Both the position numbers and the translations under genes were made by a program. Shown in pieces: positions 23,174-32,402 of a DNA stretch of 45,560 nucleotides. Location: assembly GCA_027019605.1 (NCBI GenBank), contig JALUWJ010000184.1, positions 1 to 45,560 of the forward strand, written 5' to 3'. Below the pieces are notes generated by a model, which was not told the origin of the DNA, searched no databases, and saw nothing but the letters and a program-made list of their open reading frames with translations. The stretch's first letter is position 1, and each line of letters begins with the position of its first letter. Source of the stretch: Henriciella sp. (GTDB lineage Bacteria > Pseudomonadota > Alphaproteobacteria > Caulobacterales > Hyphomonadaceae).

Positions 23174-25180
23174 ATGTTTCAGCCTAAGGGCATGAAACTT
23201 AGTACGACCATCTTCTGGCAAGTCCTCATCGTCCTCTGCGTGATCATCTGCAGCGTTTGGTTCGCCGCGCAGTGGACCGCCGTGCAGCTTGCATACTCAC
23301 CACGTCTCGGTGAGCCATGGTTCGTGTTTGCAGACACACCCATCTATCGGCCGTGGCAGTTTTTCGGTTGGTGGTATTCCTACGAAGCTTACGCGCCAAA
23401 CATATTCCGCCGCGGCGGGCTGATCGCGGGTGCGGGTGGAGTGATCGGTCTACTCGTCGCTGTGATTGGGGCGGTTCTACGTTCGCGCGAGTCAAGCAAT
23501 GTCACCACTTATGGATCTTCGCGCTGGGCAAAAAGGTCTGAGATTAAGCGTGCTGGACTACTGACTTCGCAGGGCGTTTTTCTAGGGCAAACTCGCGGAT
23601 CCTACCTGCGCCATGATGGGCCAGAGCACGTTATGGCATTTGCGCCCACGAGATCGGGTAAGGGCGTCGGCCTGGTCATACCCACACTGCTGTCATGGCA
23701 ACATTCTGCAGTGATCCATGACATCAAAGGTGAAAATTGGGATCTGACATCTGGATGGCGCTCAAAGTTCTCTCGCACTATTCGCTTTGACCCCACTAAT
23801 CCAAAAACGCTGCGCTACAATCCGCTACTCGAGGTCCGCAAAGGGCGCGATGAAGTTCGCGACGTCCAGAATATTGCTGATATTCTGGTTGACCCTGAAG
23901 GCGGACTGGAGCGTCAAAGCCATTGGGATAAAACTGCACATGCCTTGCTCGTTGGAACAATTCTCCACGTGCTTTACGCGTGCGAAGATAAATCCCTGGC
24001 CGGCGTGGCCTTTATTCTTTCTCACCCAGAGCGCAGTTTTTACGACACGCTCGAGGAAATGCTTGTTACCAATCACCTTGGTACAGATGAAGCGCCAAGA
24101 GTTCATCCCATCGTCGCTCAGTCCGCTCGCGAGCTCCTAAACAAAGCTCCAAATGAACGTTCAGGTGTTCTCTCGACAGCCCTCAGCTTTCTATCGCTTT
24201 ATCGCGATCCGACTGTCGCGTGGGCGACGTCGGCCTGTGACTTTCGAATTGATGATCTGATTGGCGGTGATCACCCCACATCGCTTTATCTGGTTGTGCC
24301 GCCGTCTGACATCTCACGTACGCGCCCCTTGGTTCGCCTTATGCTCAATCAAATTGGGCGTCGTCTAACAGAAGACCATACCGCCCCAAATGAAGAGCGG
24401 CACAAGGTGTTGTTCATGCTGGATGAGTTTCCGGCGCTTGGGAGGCTCGATTTCTTCGAAACCGCCCTCGGCTACATGGCGGGCTATGGCCTGCGCGCGT
24501 TCTTGATTGCGCAATCACTCAACCAGATTTCTAAGGCGTACGGGTCGGATAACTCTATTCTGGATAATTGCCATGTCCGCGTTGCGTTCGCCAGCAATGA
24601 CGAACGAACAGCCAAACGCATTTCGGACGCGTTAGGCTCTACAACTGAGCTCCGAGCCATGAAGAATTATGCGGGGCACCGACTCGCACCCTGGCTTAGT
24701 CATGTCATGGTTTCGCGGCAAGAAACTGCTCGGCAATTGCTGACCCCCGGTGAAGTGATGCAACTGCCGCCGGATGATGAAATCGTGATGGTGGCAGGGG
24801 CCCCTCCGGTGCGAGCTAAAAAGCTGCGTTACTATCAAGACCGCAACTTTATCGACCGTGTTTTGCTTGCGGTCGGGCCGGACCAACTTAACAGTTCGAT
24901 TGGCGGTGAGTGGGCTGAAACAGATTGGGATGGGCTAACTGCTAGCCCGCATGAAGCTCTATATCACGGTTCTAAGGAAGACGACGGACTACAGCACGCA
25001 CCGTCTTTTGAAAAAGAACCCGATAGTGCTCCGGACGTTGATGCAGAAAACGATCCCAGTGCCAACGAGACGCGTGAAAGAAAATCACGAAAACGCGGCC
25101 TTTTTGGGCGATCCGTTGCCGAAGCAGATGCGTTCGATGAGCTAACACCAGCTCAGCTGCTTGATCGGAAAAAACGATGA
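23174..25180 (+). CDS. traG: TraG/VirD4-type coupling protein (T4CP)
   Basis: A 668-residue ATPase. Membrane segments lie near residues 10-35 and 75-100. Walker A is PTRSGKGVG at 158-166, Walker B is VLFMLDEFPALG at about 412-423. RAFLIAQSLNQISKAYG and the C-terminal GAPPVRAKKLRYYQD are typical of TraG. The hexamer links the relaxase-DNA complex to the Trb channel. The last 100 residues form an acidic tail (EPDSAPDVDAENDPSANETR). It overlaps the RHH gene by four bases and starts the TraG-to-TrbI operon-like run. Confidence 0.93.
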   Translation: MFQPKGMKLSTTIFWQVLIVLCVIICSVWFAAQWTAVQLAYSPRLGEPWFVFADTPIYRPWQFFGWWYSYEAYAPNIFRRGGLIAGAGGVIGLLVAVIGAVLRSRESSNVTTYGSSRWAKRSEIKRAGLLTSQGVFLGQTRGSYLRHDGPEHVMAFAPTRSGKGVGLVIPTLLSWQHSAVIHDIKGENWDLTSGWRSKFSRTIRFDPTNPKTLRYNPLLEVRKGRDEVRDVQNIADILVDPEGGLERQSHWDKTAHALLVGTILHVLYACEDKSLAGVAFILSHPERSFYDTLEEMLVTNHLGTDEAPRVHPIVAQSARELLNKAPNERSGVLSTALSFLSLYRDPTVAWATSACDFRIDDLIGGDHPTSLYLVVPPSDISRTRPLVRLMLNQIGRRLTEDHTAPNEERHKVLFMLDEFPALGRLDFFETALGYMAGYGLRAFLIAQSLNQISKAYGSDNSILDNCHVRVAFASNDERTAKRISDALGSTTELRAMKNYAGHRLAPWLSHVMVSRQETARQLLTPGEVMQLPPDDEIVMVAGAPPVRAKKLRYYQDRNFIDRVLLAVGPDQLNSSIGGEWAETDWDGLTASPHEALYHGSKEDDGLQHAPSFEKEPDSAPDVDAENDPSANETRERKSRKRGLFGRSVAEADAFDELTPAQLLDRKKR

Positions 25181-25671
25181 AGCCAAGAATTCACACATAC
25201 GTTTCCGATATCAACTTTGCCCGCCTTCATGAATTTGCGAAGCGGCCAGGGCAGAGCCTGTGCGGAGTGGTTGACGAGGCCCTCACTCAATATCTCAGCG
25301 GTAACAAAGAGAGCGAACGTGAAGCTGTCATCGCGCGCCGACTAGACCGGCTCTCCAGGCAATTCGATCGCTTGGAACAGAAAGACACCGTGCTGGGCGA
25401 AACACTCGCATTGTTCATTCGTTACTTCTTGATGGTGACACCCCAGCTGCCCGCCCATCATCTGGATGCCGCTAGAGCCAAGGGTGAAGAACAGTTCGAG
25501 CAGTTCCTTGAGCAACTCGGGCGTGACCTTCAATCCGGAACCCGATCACTTCAGCGCGCAATGAATGAAGCAACCGCGGAAGCAAATGACTTTTTCTCAG
25601 AGGCTGAACTGGAGCGACTGCATCAGCCTGCGCCCAAACGGCCAGCCGAAAAGGAGGCGGGTCATGCGTGA
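25177..25671 (+). CDS. Ribbon-helix-helix (CopG-like) accessory protein
   Basis: A 164-residue protein. The N-terminal 50 residues (RIHTYVSDINFARLHEFAKR, then LCGVVDEALTQYLSG) look like a CopG/RHH DNA-binding domain. A longer helical part with charged repeats follows (RRLDRLSRQFDRLEQKD) and suggests dimerisation. The gene is placed between traG and trbB in many alphaproteobacterial trb clusters. It may regulate the operon or bind oriT. It overlaps traG by four bases and trbB by eight. Confidence 0.8.
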   Translation: MKPRIHTYVSDINFARLHEFAKRPGQSLCGVVDEALTQYLSGNKESEREAVIARRLDRLSRQFDRLEQKDTVLGETLALFIRYFLMVTPQLPAHHLDAARAKGEEQFEQFLEQLGRDLQSGTRSLQRAMNEATAEANDFFSEAELERLHQPAPKRPAEKEAGHA

Positions 25672-26650
25672 TGAAGCGAGCCAAATCCGAACAGCCGAGA
25701 TGCTGATTACGGCATTTGGAGACGAGATCGTTTCGGCCCTAAAGAACCCGGACGTCATAGAAATTATGGTTAATCCAGATGGGCGGTTATGGATTGAAAC
25801 TCACGGGGTAGGGCGCCGGGATTCCGAAATCGACATTCCACCGACAGAAGTCGAACGCGTCATTCGCATCGTGGCAAGCCATATTGGACGAGAAGCTAAC
25901 GTCGAGACCCCGATTGTCTCAGCTGAACTTCCAATCACAGGAGAGCGTTTTGAAGGCGTCCTGCCGCCGGTGACGCCAGCGCCCTGTTTTTCCATACGAA
26001 AACCAGCGGGCCGAGTGATCACCCTTGATGAATATGTCTCAAGTGGAGTTATGAGTCCGCATAGCGCGGTCGCATTGCGCGAGGCCGTTTTAGACCGGGC
26101 CAATATATTAATCGTCGGCGGTACCGGGTCGGGCAAAACGACACTCGCCAATGCCATACTCGCTGAAATCGCTGAGACCGGCGACCGCGTCATCTTGCTT
26201 GAAGACACCCGCGAGCTTCACTGCGCAGCTAAAGACACTGTTGCAATGCGAACGCAGCCAGGAACGGCAACGCTATCTGACCTGGTTCGCTCAACGCTCC
26301 GCTTGCGGCCCGATAGGATAATTGTCGGTGAAGTACGAGGGCCAGAAGCGCTCGACATGCTCAAGGCCTGGAATACCGGCCACCCGGGAGGGGTTGCCAC
26401 ACTCCACGCCAATTCCGCTGAAGCGGGCCTTTACCGGCTTGAGCAGCTGATCGGTGAAGCCACCCACGTCATTCCGAACACGCTAATCGCTGAAACAATC
26501 GACCGCCTCGTCTTCATTCGCCGAATAGATGGCGTTCGCCGCGTCGAAACCGTTCTCAAAGTCGCTGGCTCATCTGTGGATGGCTACGAACTCGAACCGA
26601 TTACGACCTGCCTGAAGGCAGTCCCATCAGTAGAAAGGAAACACCCATGA
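25664..26650 (+). CDS. trbB: TrbB, VirB11-like secretion ATPase
   Basis: A 328-residue ATPase. The start at 25664 has AAAAGGAGG just before it and overlaps the RHH gene by eight bases. Walker A is GGTGSGKT at 152-159, followed by the acidic motif VILLEDTRELHC and the His box-like GHPGGVATLHANSAEAG. It forms a cytoplasmic hexamer that powers pilus assembly and transport. It is coupled to trbC by an ATGA overlap. Confidence 0.95.
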   Translation: MRDEASQIRTAEMLITAFGDEIVSALKNPDVIEIMVNPDGRLWIETHGVGRRDSEIDIPPTEVERVIRIVASHIGREANVETPIVSAELPITGERFEGVLPPVTPAPCFSIRKPAGRVITLDEYVSSGVMSPHSAVALREAVLDRANILIVGGTGSGKTTLANAILAEIAETGDRVILLEDTRELHCAAKDTVAMRTQPGTATLSDLVRSTLRLRPDRIIVGEVRGPEALDMLKAWNTGHPGGVATLHANSAEAGLYRLEQLIGEATHVIPNTLIAETIDRLVFIRRIDGVRRVETVLKVAGSSVDGYELEPITTCLKAVPSVERKHP

Positions 26651-26958
26651 ACAATTCTGTCACCAAAGTCATGGCGCTCGCCGGCATCATCGCGATCTCA
26701 GCGTTACCCGCCCATGCGGCTGGCTCGGGCATGCCCTGGGAAGGTCCGCTCGATGCGATCTTGCAATCAATAGAAGGCCCCGTCGCTCGCATTCTGGCAA
26801 CAATCGTTATCATCATAACGGGGTTGGCGCTGGCATTTGGCGAGAGCAGCGGCGGGATGCGCAAACTGATACAAATTGTGTTCGGGATCTCAATTGCGTT
26901 CGCCGCGACCAGCTTCTTCCTCTCCTTCTTTTCCTTTGGTGGTGGGGCAACCTTCTAA
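26647..26958 (+). CDS. trbC: TrbC, major pilin (VirB2-like)
   Basis: A 103-residue pilin precursor. A signal peptide ends near residue 24 (SALPAHAAGSGMPW). Two hydrophobic segments follow, about 48-66 (ILATIVIIITGLALAFG) and 76-96 (IQIVFGISIAFAATSFF). It is trimmed, and in some systems cyclised, by TraF. It overlaps trbB (ATGA) and trbD (TAATG). Confidence 0.92.
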   Translation: MNNSVTKVMALAGIIAISALPAHAAGSGMPWEGPLDAILQSIEGPVARILATIVIIITGLALAFGESSGGMRKLIQIVFGISIAFAATSFFLSFFSFGGGATF

Positions 26959-27230
26959 TGAAAGACGGGTCTCACCTTCCAATAGGTTACGTTGTGCCGC
27001 TTCACCGGGCTTTAACAGAACCCATTCTGCTCGGCGGTGCACCGCGTATGGCCGCAATCATCAACGGTACGATCGCGGCAGCACTTGGACTTGGAATGCA
27101 AATGTGGGTGGTCGGCATCGTCTACTGGGTCACTACTCACGCGCTCTGTGTTTGGGCGGCAAAACGTGACCCAAATTTTGTCGATGTGCTCATTCGCCAT
27201 GTCAGACACAAGGGGTTTCTCTCATGCTAA
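26958..27230 (+). CDS. trbD: TrbD, inner-membrane channel subunit (VirB3-like)
   Basis: A 90-residue protein. Membrane segments are near residues 35-52 and 54-70 (IAAALGLGMQMWVVGIVYWV). The N-terminus IGYVVPLHRALTEPILLGGA is characteristic of VirB3. It overlaps trbC by one base and trbE by seven. Confidence 0.92.
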   Translation: MKDGSHLPIGYVVPLHRALTEPILLGGAPRMAAIINGTIAAALGLGMQMWVVGIVYWVTTHALCVWAAKRDPNFVDVLIRHVRHKGFLSC

Positions 27231-29662
27231 ACTTGGCCGAATATCGAGGTAAACCAAGACGATTGGTCGACTATGTCCCATGGGCGGCGTTGGTTGCGCC
27301 TGGGACAATCCTCAATAAGGACGGCTCGCTGCAACGCACTTGTCGTTATCGTGGGCCCGACCTGGAAAGCGCAACACCGACGCAGTTGGTCTCGTATATC
27401 GCGCGCGTCAACAATGCGTTGCGCCGGCTAGGTTCCGGGTGGGCCATCTTCTTCGAAGCAGCTCGCAGGCCATCGCTTGATTACCCCGAGTCCTGGTTTG
27501 ACGATGCAGCGTCCTGGTTAGTGGACGAAGAACGACGAAACACATTTCTTGAAGCTGGAAGTCACTTCGAAACAGACTTTTATCTAACCTTCTGTTGGTT
27601 GCCGCCCGCGGATCAGGCCGGGCGGATTGAGAACATGCTTATCGAGGATCCGGGCGCAGCGCCCCGAGCTTTCTGGGACGACACCCTGAGCACGTTCTCA
27701 AATCAGACAGGTCGTTACTTTGATTTGCTGCAAGCCCTGATGCCTGACGCCGCTTGGCTCAGCAATGATGAAACCCTTACCTATTTGCACGATTGCGTTT
27801 CGATAAAGCGCCATCCGGTAAAGGCCCCAGACGTGCCGATGCATCTTGACGATGTGGTGACCGATTGCTGTCTAACAGGCGGCCTTTCTCCAAAGCTCGC
27901 TGATCAGGCCTTGCGGGTCGTATCAGTTCAGGGCTTCCCGTCAGCAACAGAGCCCGGCCTTCTTAAAGACCTCGACCATCTCGGGTTTCCTTATCGATGG
28001 GTCACGCGCTCCCTTCCGCTCGATAAATCTGACGCCCAGAAAATTCTAAACCGCAACCGGCGTCATTGGTTCGCGAAACGCAAATCCATAATGACCGTGC
28101 TGAAAGAAACGTTGGAAAATGAACCGTCTCCGCTCGTCGACAGTGATGCGGAAAACAAAGCCGCTGACGTCGATGAAGCCCTGCAATCACTGGGCGCAGA
28201 CATGGTCGCTTTTGGATACATCACGACCTCTATCGTCGTGACCCACGAGGATCCCAAAATCGCGGATGAACAGGCGCGCGCGATCGAAAGAGTTTTAAAC
28301 GCGCATGGATTGACGGCGATCACTGAAAACCTGAATGCGGTGGACGCTTGGCTCGGAACCCATCCTGGCAATCCGTACGCGAATGTGCGCCGCGCGCCCG
28401 TAAGCACCCTCAACCTGGCACACCTCTCACCTTTGTCCGCAGTATGGGCCGGGCCGGAGCGAAATAAACACTTGAATGGGCCTCCGCTCATCATGGCGCG
28501 GTCGGATTCAAACACGCCGTTTCGATTGGTGACCCACCAAGGAGATGTCGGTCATACAATGATCGTCGGTCCGACGGGCGCCGGAAAATCAGTCTTGCTT
28601 TCCCTCATGGCGATGCAGTTCCGCCGATATGAGAACGCGCAGGTCTTTATCTTCGACAAAGGCGGGTCGGCGCGTGCAGCCATGGCGGGCATGGGCGGCG
28701 ATGCTTACGACCTAACCTTGGATGGCGGTTTATCCTTTCAACCACTCGCTTCGATCGATGACGAACACGAGCGGGCCGCTGCACAAACGTGGCTGCTCGG
28801 TCTGTTTGAACAAGAAGGCATAAGTCTGACACCTGCTATCCGAGACGCAGTATACGGAGCTCTGGTCAGTCTCTCGGACGCGCCTGAACGCCAGCGCACA
28901 CTCACAGGTTTTTCCGCGCTGGTGCAATCTGCAGAGCTGCGCCAAGCGCTAAAACCCTACACCCTAGCTGGACAGTATGGAGCCGTACTCGATTCAGAGA
29001 AAGACAGCCTACGCTCTGGCCGGCTCGCTCTATTTGAAATGGAGGACCTCCTTCACGACCCACGTCTCGCCGCGCCTGTTCTGTCTTACCTATTTCATCG
29101 ATTGGAACGCCGGTTTGATGGTAAACCTACAATGCTCATCTTGGATGAAGCCTGGGTGTTTTTAGATCATCCGATGTTTGCTGGGCGGCTTCGCGAATGG
29201 TTGAAAACGCTTCGAAAGAAAAATGTGTCAGTTGTTTTCGCAACCCAGTCACTCTCAGACATCTCTGGTAGTTCGATCGCACCGGCTCTGATTGAAAGCT
29301 GTCCGACACGTATCTTCCTACCAAACGCGCGTGCTGAAGAGCTCGGCCAAACGAACACTTATGAGGCGTTTGGCTTAAACCCGCGCCAAATTGAAATCAT
29401 CTCGCGATCGACCCCCAAGCGCGATTATTATTTGCAGTGTCCGAGCGGCAACCGACTGTTCGACCTTGAAATGGGGGCTATTGGTCTTGCGTTCTGCGCG
29501 TCTAGCTCCAAGCCGCGGCTCGCCGCGATTGACGAGATTTTAGAGACCAATGAACCCGGCGCAGCGTTCGCAGCCGCTTGGCTCCAGCACCTTGGACTCG
29601 ATTGGGCTTCAGACCTCATCGTGCAATCAGACAATGGAGGCGTGCCATGCGCAGCAGAGTAA
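27224..29662 (+). CDS. trbE: TrbE, VirB4-like ATPase
   Basis: An 812-residue ATPase of the usual size. Walker A is GPTGAGKS at about 449-456, and Walker B is MLILDEAWVFLD around 636-647. The N-terminal 400 residues are the domain that docks to the channel (for example RLGSGWAIFFEAARR). It energises assembly and transfer at the inner membrane. It overlaps trbD by seven bases and trbJ by 16. Confidence 0.95.
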   Translation: MLNLAEYRGKPRRLVDYVPWAALVAPGTILNKDGSLQRTCRYRGPDLESATPTQLVSYIARVNNALRRLGSGWAIFFEAARRPSLDYPESWFDDAASWLVDEERRNTFLEAGSHFETDFYLTFCWLPPADQAGRIENMLIEDPGAAPRAFWDDTLSTFSNQTGRYFDLLQALMPDAAWLSNDETLTYLHDCVSIKRHPVKAPDVPMHLDDVVTDCCLTGGLSPKLADQALRVVSVQGFPSATEPGLLKDLDHLGFPYRWVTRSLPLDKSDAQKILNRNRRHWFAKRKSIMTVLKETLENEPSPLVDSDAENKAADVDEALQSLGADMVAFGYITTSIVVTHEDPKIADEQARAIERVLNAHGLTAITENLNAVDAWLGTHPGNPYANVRRAPVSTLNLAHLSPLSAVWAGPERNKHLNGPPLIMARSDSNTPFRLVTHQGDVGHTMIVGPTGAGKSVLLSLMAMQFRRYENAQVFIFDKGGSARAAMAGMGGDAYDLTLDGGLSFQPLASIDDEHERAAAQTWLLGLFEQEGISLTPAIRDAVYGALVSLSDAPERQRTLTGFSALVQSAELRQALKPYTLAGQYGAVLDSEKDSLRSGRLALFEMEDLLHDPRLAAPVLSYLFHRLERRFDGKPTMLILDEAWVFLDHPMFAGRLREWLKTLRKKNVSVVFATQSLSDISGSSIAPALIESCPTRIFLPNARAEELGQTNTYEAFGLNPRQIEIISRSTPKRDYYLQCPSGNRLFDLEMGAIGLAFCASSSKPRLAAIDEILETNEPGAAFAAAWLQHLGLDWASDLIVQSDNGGVPCAAE

Positions 29663-30366
29663 TTTCCATATGCGTAGGCAGTGTCGCGTTGAGTATGATG
29701 CCGCTTCCGGCAAGTGCATTTTTCGGGGGCGGGGTGGTTATTGACCCCACCAATCTCGTTCAAAACACAAATTCCGCGATTAACTCGCTTGAGCAGATCA
29801 ACAATCAAATTCGCCAGCTTCAAAACGAGGCTCAGATGTTGATCGATTCAGCAGACAATCTCGCCCGCCTTGATCAAACCTCAATTGATGAACTTCGCCG
29901 GATCCTCGAGCGCATTGATGGCCTCATGAAACAAGGCGACGACCTGACATATGAAGTCGCGACGTCTGAGCAACGCTACGAAAAAGAATTTCCAGAAAGC
30001 TATCAGAACCTCACCAATCAAGAGATTGTGGTTCGTGCGATTGACCAATGGAAAATGGCGCGCCGCTCATTTGGAAACGCCATTCGCGTTCAATCCGGCA
30101 TCGTCACCTCAATCGCAGAATCCAAGGAAACGCTAACCAGAATTGTAAGTCAGAGCCAGGAGGCGGCCGGCAACCTAGAAGTCAATCAAGCTGGCAATCA
30201 GCTCATCGCGCTCAGCGTCGAGCAACAAATGCAGATGCAGCAGCTTATGGCTGCCCAGTATCGAATGAGCGCGGTTGAACAAGCGCGCCGCGCTGCGATC
30301 GAGGAACAAGCCCGCGTGCGTCACGAGCGCTTCAAAGGCGACGGCTCGGCCTACACCAGAAACTAG
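29647..30366 (+). CDS. trbJ: TrbJ, minor pilus subunit (VirB5-like)
   Basis: A 239-residue periplasmic protein. The start at 29647 is preceded by TGGAGG and gives a clear signal peptide (VALSMMPLPASAFFGGG, cut near residue 25). The mature part is mainly alpha-helical with coiled-coil stretches (INNQIRQLQNEAQML and later EQQMQMQQLMAAQYRMS). It lies at the pilus tip in this family. The longer in-frame reading would start inside trbE without a ribosome binding site. Confidence 0.92.
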   Translation: MRSRVISICVGSVALSMMPLPASAFFGGGVVIDPTNLVQNTNSAINSLEQINNQIRQLQNEAQMLIDSADNLARLDQTSIDELRRILERIDGLMKQGDDLTYEVATSEQRYEKEFPESYQNLTNQEIVVRAIDQWKMARRSFGNAIRVQSGIVTSIAESKETLTRIVSQSQEAAGNLEVNQAGNQLIALSVEQQMQMQQLMAAQYRMSAVEQARRAAIEEQARVRHERFKGDGSAYTRN

Positions 30367-30377
30367 AGGCGAGCGCT

Positions 30378-31700
30378 ATGAACGACCTAAACGTCATTGA
30401 TCAGTTTGTTGAGATCTTCTCGACCTATATCGATAGCGGTTTTGGCTTGTTGCAAGCAGATGTGGCCTACCTCACCACCGCGTTAATCACGATTGATGTA
30501 ACACTCGCCGGACTGTTCTGGGCGATGGGCCCGGATACTGATGTGATCGCGAAGTTCTTGAAGAAAGTCCTCTATGTGGGCTTCTTCGCGTTGATCATTG
30601 GCAACTTTGGGTTTCTGGCGAACGTTATTTTTGACAGTTTTGCTGAGCTCGGTCTCACCGCGACGAATGGGACGATTACCGCAGCCGACATAATGAAGCC
30701 CGGCTTTGTAGCAGCAACCGGTTATGACGCAGCTTACCCTCTGCTCGATGAGATTTCCAAACTCACAGGGCCAATCGCGTTCTTCAAAAATTTTGTAATT
30801 ATATTTGTTCTTGGGCTTGCCTGGCTGATCACGCTGCTCGCTTTTTTCTTTTTAGCGATACAGCTCTTCATAACGATCATAGAGTTCAAACTCACCACGC
30901 TCGCTGGCTTTGTTCTGATCCCGTTTGCGCTTTGGAATAAGACGTCATTCTTGGCTGAGCGTGTCCTTGGCAACGTCATTTCATCCGGTATCAAACTCAT
31001 GGTGCTTGCCATTATTGTTGGTATCGGTTCGACCATTTTTGGCACAATTGTTTCCACCTTTACCCCGGATGCGGTCACCCTTGAGCAGGCCGCGTCCGTG
31101 ATACTCGGCTCGCTCGCGCTGCTCGCGCTCGGAATCTTCGGTCCAGGAATCGCCACCGGTATCGTTTCAGGAGCGCCGCAGCTTGGAGCAGGGGCAGCCA
31201 TCGGCACCGCCGCCGGAGTCGCTGCCGGAACAGTCGCTGGCGGCTCTGCCGTCCGCGGCATAGCAGGCGGCGCCGGTAAAGCCGCGCAGTCTTCAATAAG
31301 TGCGGCAACCTCAATGGCAGGCGGCGCCCGCACCTCATATGCGATGGCGAGTGCCGCCTCGGGCCAGAGCGGAGCTCGTTCGGTCGCCGCAGGGCTTGGC
31401 GGTGTTGCCGCTGCCGGACTTGGAACGGCTCGACAGTCGGCTGGCCGCTTCTTCTCTCGAATGGCCGGCAACCCCAGTGCGCGCTATCGCTCCGGCGGAC
31501 AAGCCGCATTCGCCGCAACCGGCGGTCGAGCAAATTCAGTTGTGCCAGCTCCAGCAAACGACGATGGCAGCCCTGATTGGGCGCGGCGAATTCGCAGAAG
31601 CCAAGCCACAAGAGATGCAGGCATGACGGCCGCATCAACGATACGCGATGGTGACCGCCCTGGCTCAGGCGAAGCGCCGCGATTGAATGACGAGGAGTAG
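30378..31700 (+). CDS. trbL: TrbL, polytopic channel protein (VirB6-like)
   Basis: A 440-residue inner-membrane protein with about six hydrophobic segments between residues 25 and 265 (for example VLYVGFFALIIGNFGFLANV and WLITLLAFFFLAIQLFITII). A long Gly/Ala/Ser-rich low-complexity tail occupies the last 175 residues. It follows trbJ by only 11 bases, so the trbK (entry-exclusion lipoprotein) gene that often lies between them is absent. Confidence 0.93.
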   Translation: MNDLNVIDQFVEIFSTYIDSGFGLLQADVAYLTTALITIDVTLAGLFWAMGPDTDVIAKFLKKVLYVGFFALIIGNFGFLANVIFDSFAELGLTATNGTITAADIMKPGFVAATGYDAAYPLLDEISKLTGPIAFFKNFVIIFVLGLAWLITLLAFFFLAIQLFITIIEFKLTTLAGFVLIPFALWNKTSFLAERVLGNVISSGIKLMVLAIIVGIGSTIFGTIVSTFTPDAVTLEQAASVILGSLALLALGIFGPGIATGIVSGAPQLGAGAAIGTAAGVAAGTVAGGSAVRGIAGGAGKAAQSSISAATSMAGGARTSYAMASAASGQSGARSVAAGLGGVAAAGLGTARQSAGRFFSRMAGNPSARYRSGGQAAFAATGGRANSVVPAPANDDGSPDWARRIRRSQATRDAGMTAASTIRDGDRPGSGEAPRLNDEE

Positions 31701-31707
31701 AGTTAAG

Positions 31708-32391
31708 ATGCTGTGGAAACGACAAGGAAATGCTTACGGCGAAACCCCAGAACCGGTGACGCCATATCAACGCGCGGCTCAGGCTTGGGACGACCGGATT
31801 GGGTCTGCGCGCGTGCAGGCGAAGAATTGGAGAATTGCCGCCCTCATTGCTCTTGGAATGAGCGCGATGCTGGCAGCCGGGCTTGTTTGGCGATCAACCC
31901 AGTCATATGTAACGCCTTACGTTGTCGAACTGACAACTGACGGAACGGTCCGCGCCGTCGGCCCTGCCGACGCGACCTACAAACCGACCGATGCGCAAAT
32001 TGCGTATCACCTTGCCGGCTTTATTCAGAACACGCGGTCGGTTTCAATTGATCCAATCATTGTGCGCCAAAATTGGCTTCAGGCATATGCCTATACCACC
32101 GATAAGGCTGCCGCGATCCTCAATACATATGCGCAGGAGAATGACCCATTCGCGGATATTGGGAAACGCTCGGTCTCTATCGATGTTTCCAGTGTCGTAC
32201 GCGCAAGCGACGACAGCTTCACCGTGCGTTGGCGTGAAACCGAGTTTCGCAATGGAGCAGAGATGGGCCGGGCAAACTGGACCGCAACGCTGTCAGTCAT
32301 CACGGATCCTCCGCGCGACGCGGAAACACTCCACCGAAATCCGCTGGGGCTCTACGTCCACGGCATCAATTGGTCGAAAGACCTAAACTGA
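31708..32391 (+). CDS. trbF: TrbF, VirB8-like assembly factor
   Basis: A 227-residue protein. The start at 31708 is chosen for GAGGAG at 31692-31697. A membrane anchor lies near residues 36-55 (IAALIALGMSAMLAAGLVW), and the periplasmic NTF2-like domain follows (DPIIVRQNWLQAYAYTTDKA). It acts as a scaffold for channel assembly. It lies between trbL and trbG, as expected. Confidence 0.92.
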   Translation: MLWKRQGNAYGETPEPVTPYQRAAQAWDDRIGSARVQAKNWRIAALIALGMSAMLAAGLVWRSTQSYVTPYVVELTTDGTVRAVGPADATYKPTDAQIAYHLAGFIQNTRSVSIDPIIVRQNWLQAYAYTTDKAAAILNTYAQENDPFADIGKRSVSIDVSSVVRASDDSFTVRWRETEFRNGAEMGRANWTATLSVITDPPRDAETLHRNPLGLYVHGINWSKDLN

Positions 32392-32402
32392 AGGAGGCGG
32401 CA

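Noticed and set aside
30734-31471. Long open frame opposite trbL (245 codons, minus strand)
   Set aside because: It is Ala/Pro/Ser-rich antisense of the Gly/Ala-rich trbL tail, with no start signals. A second frame at 31075-31770 has the same cause.
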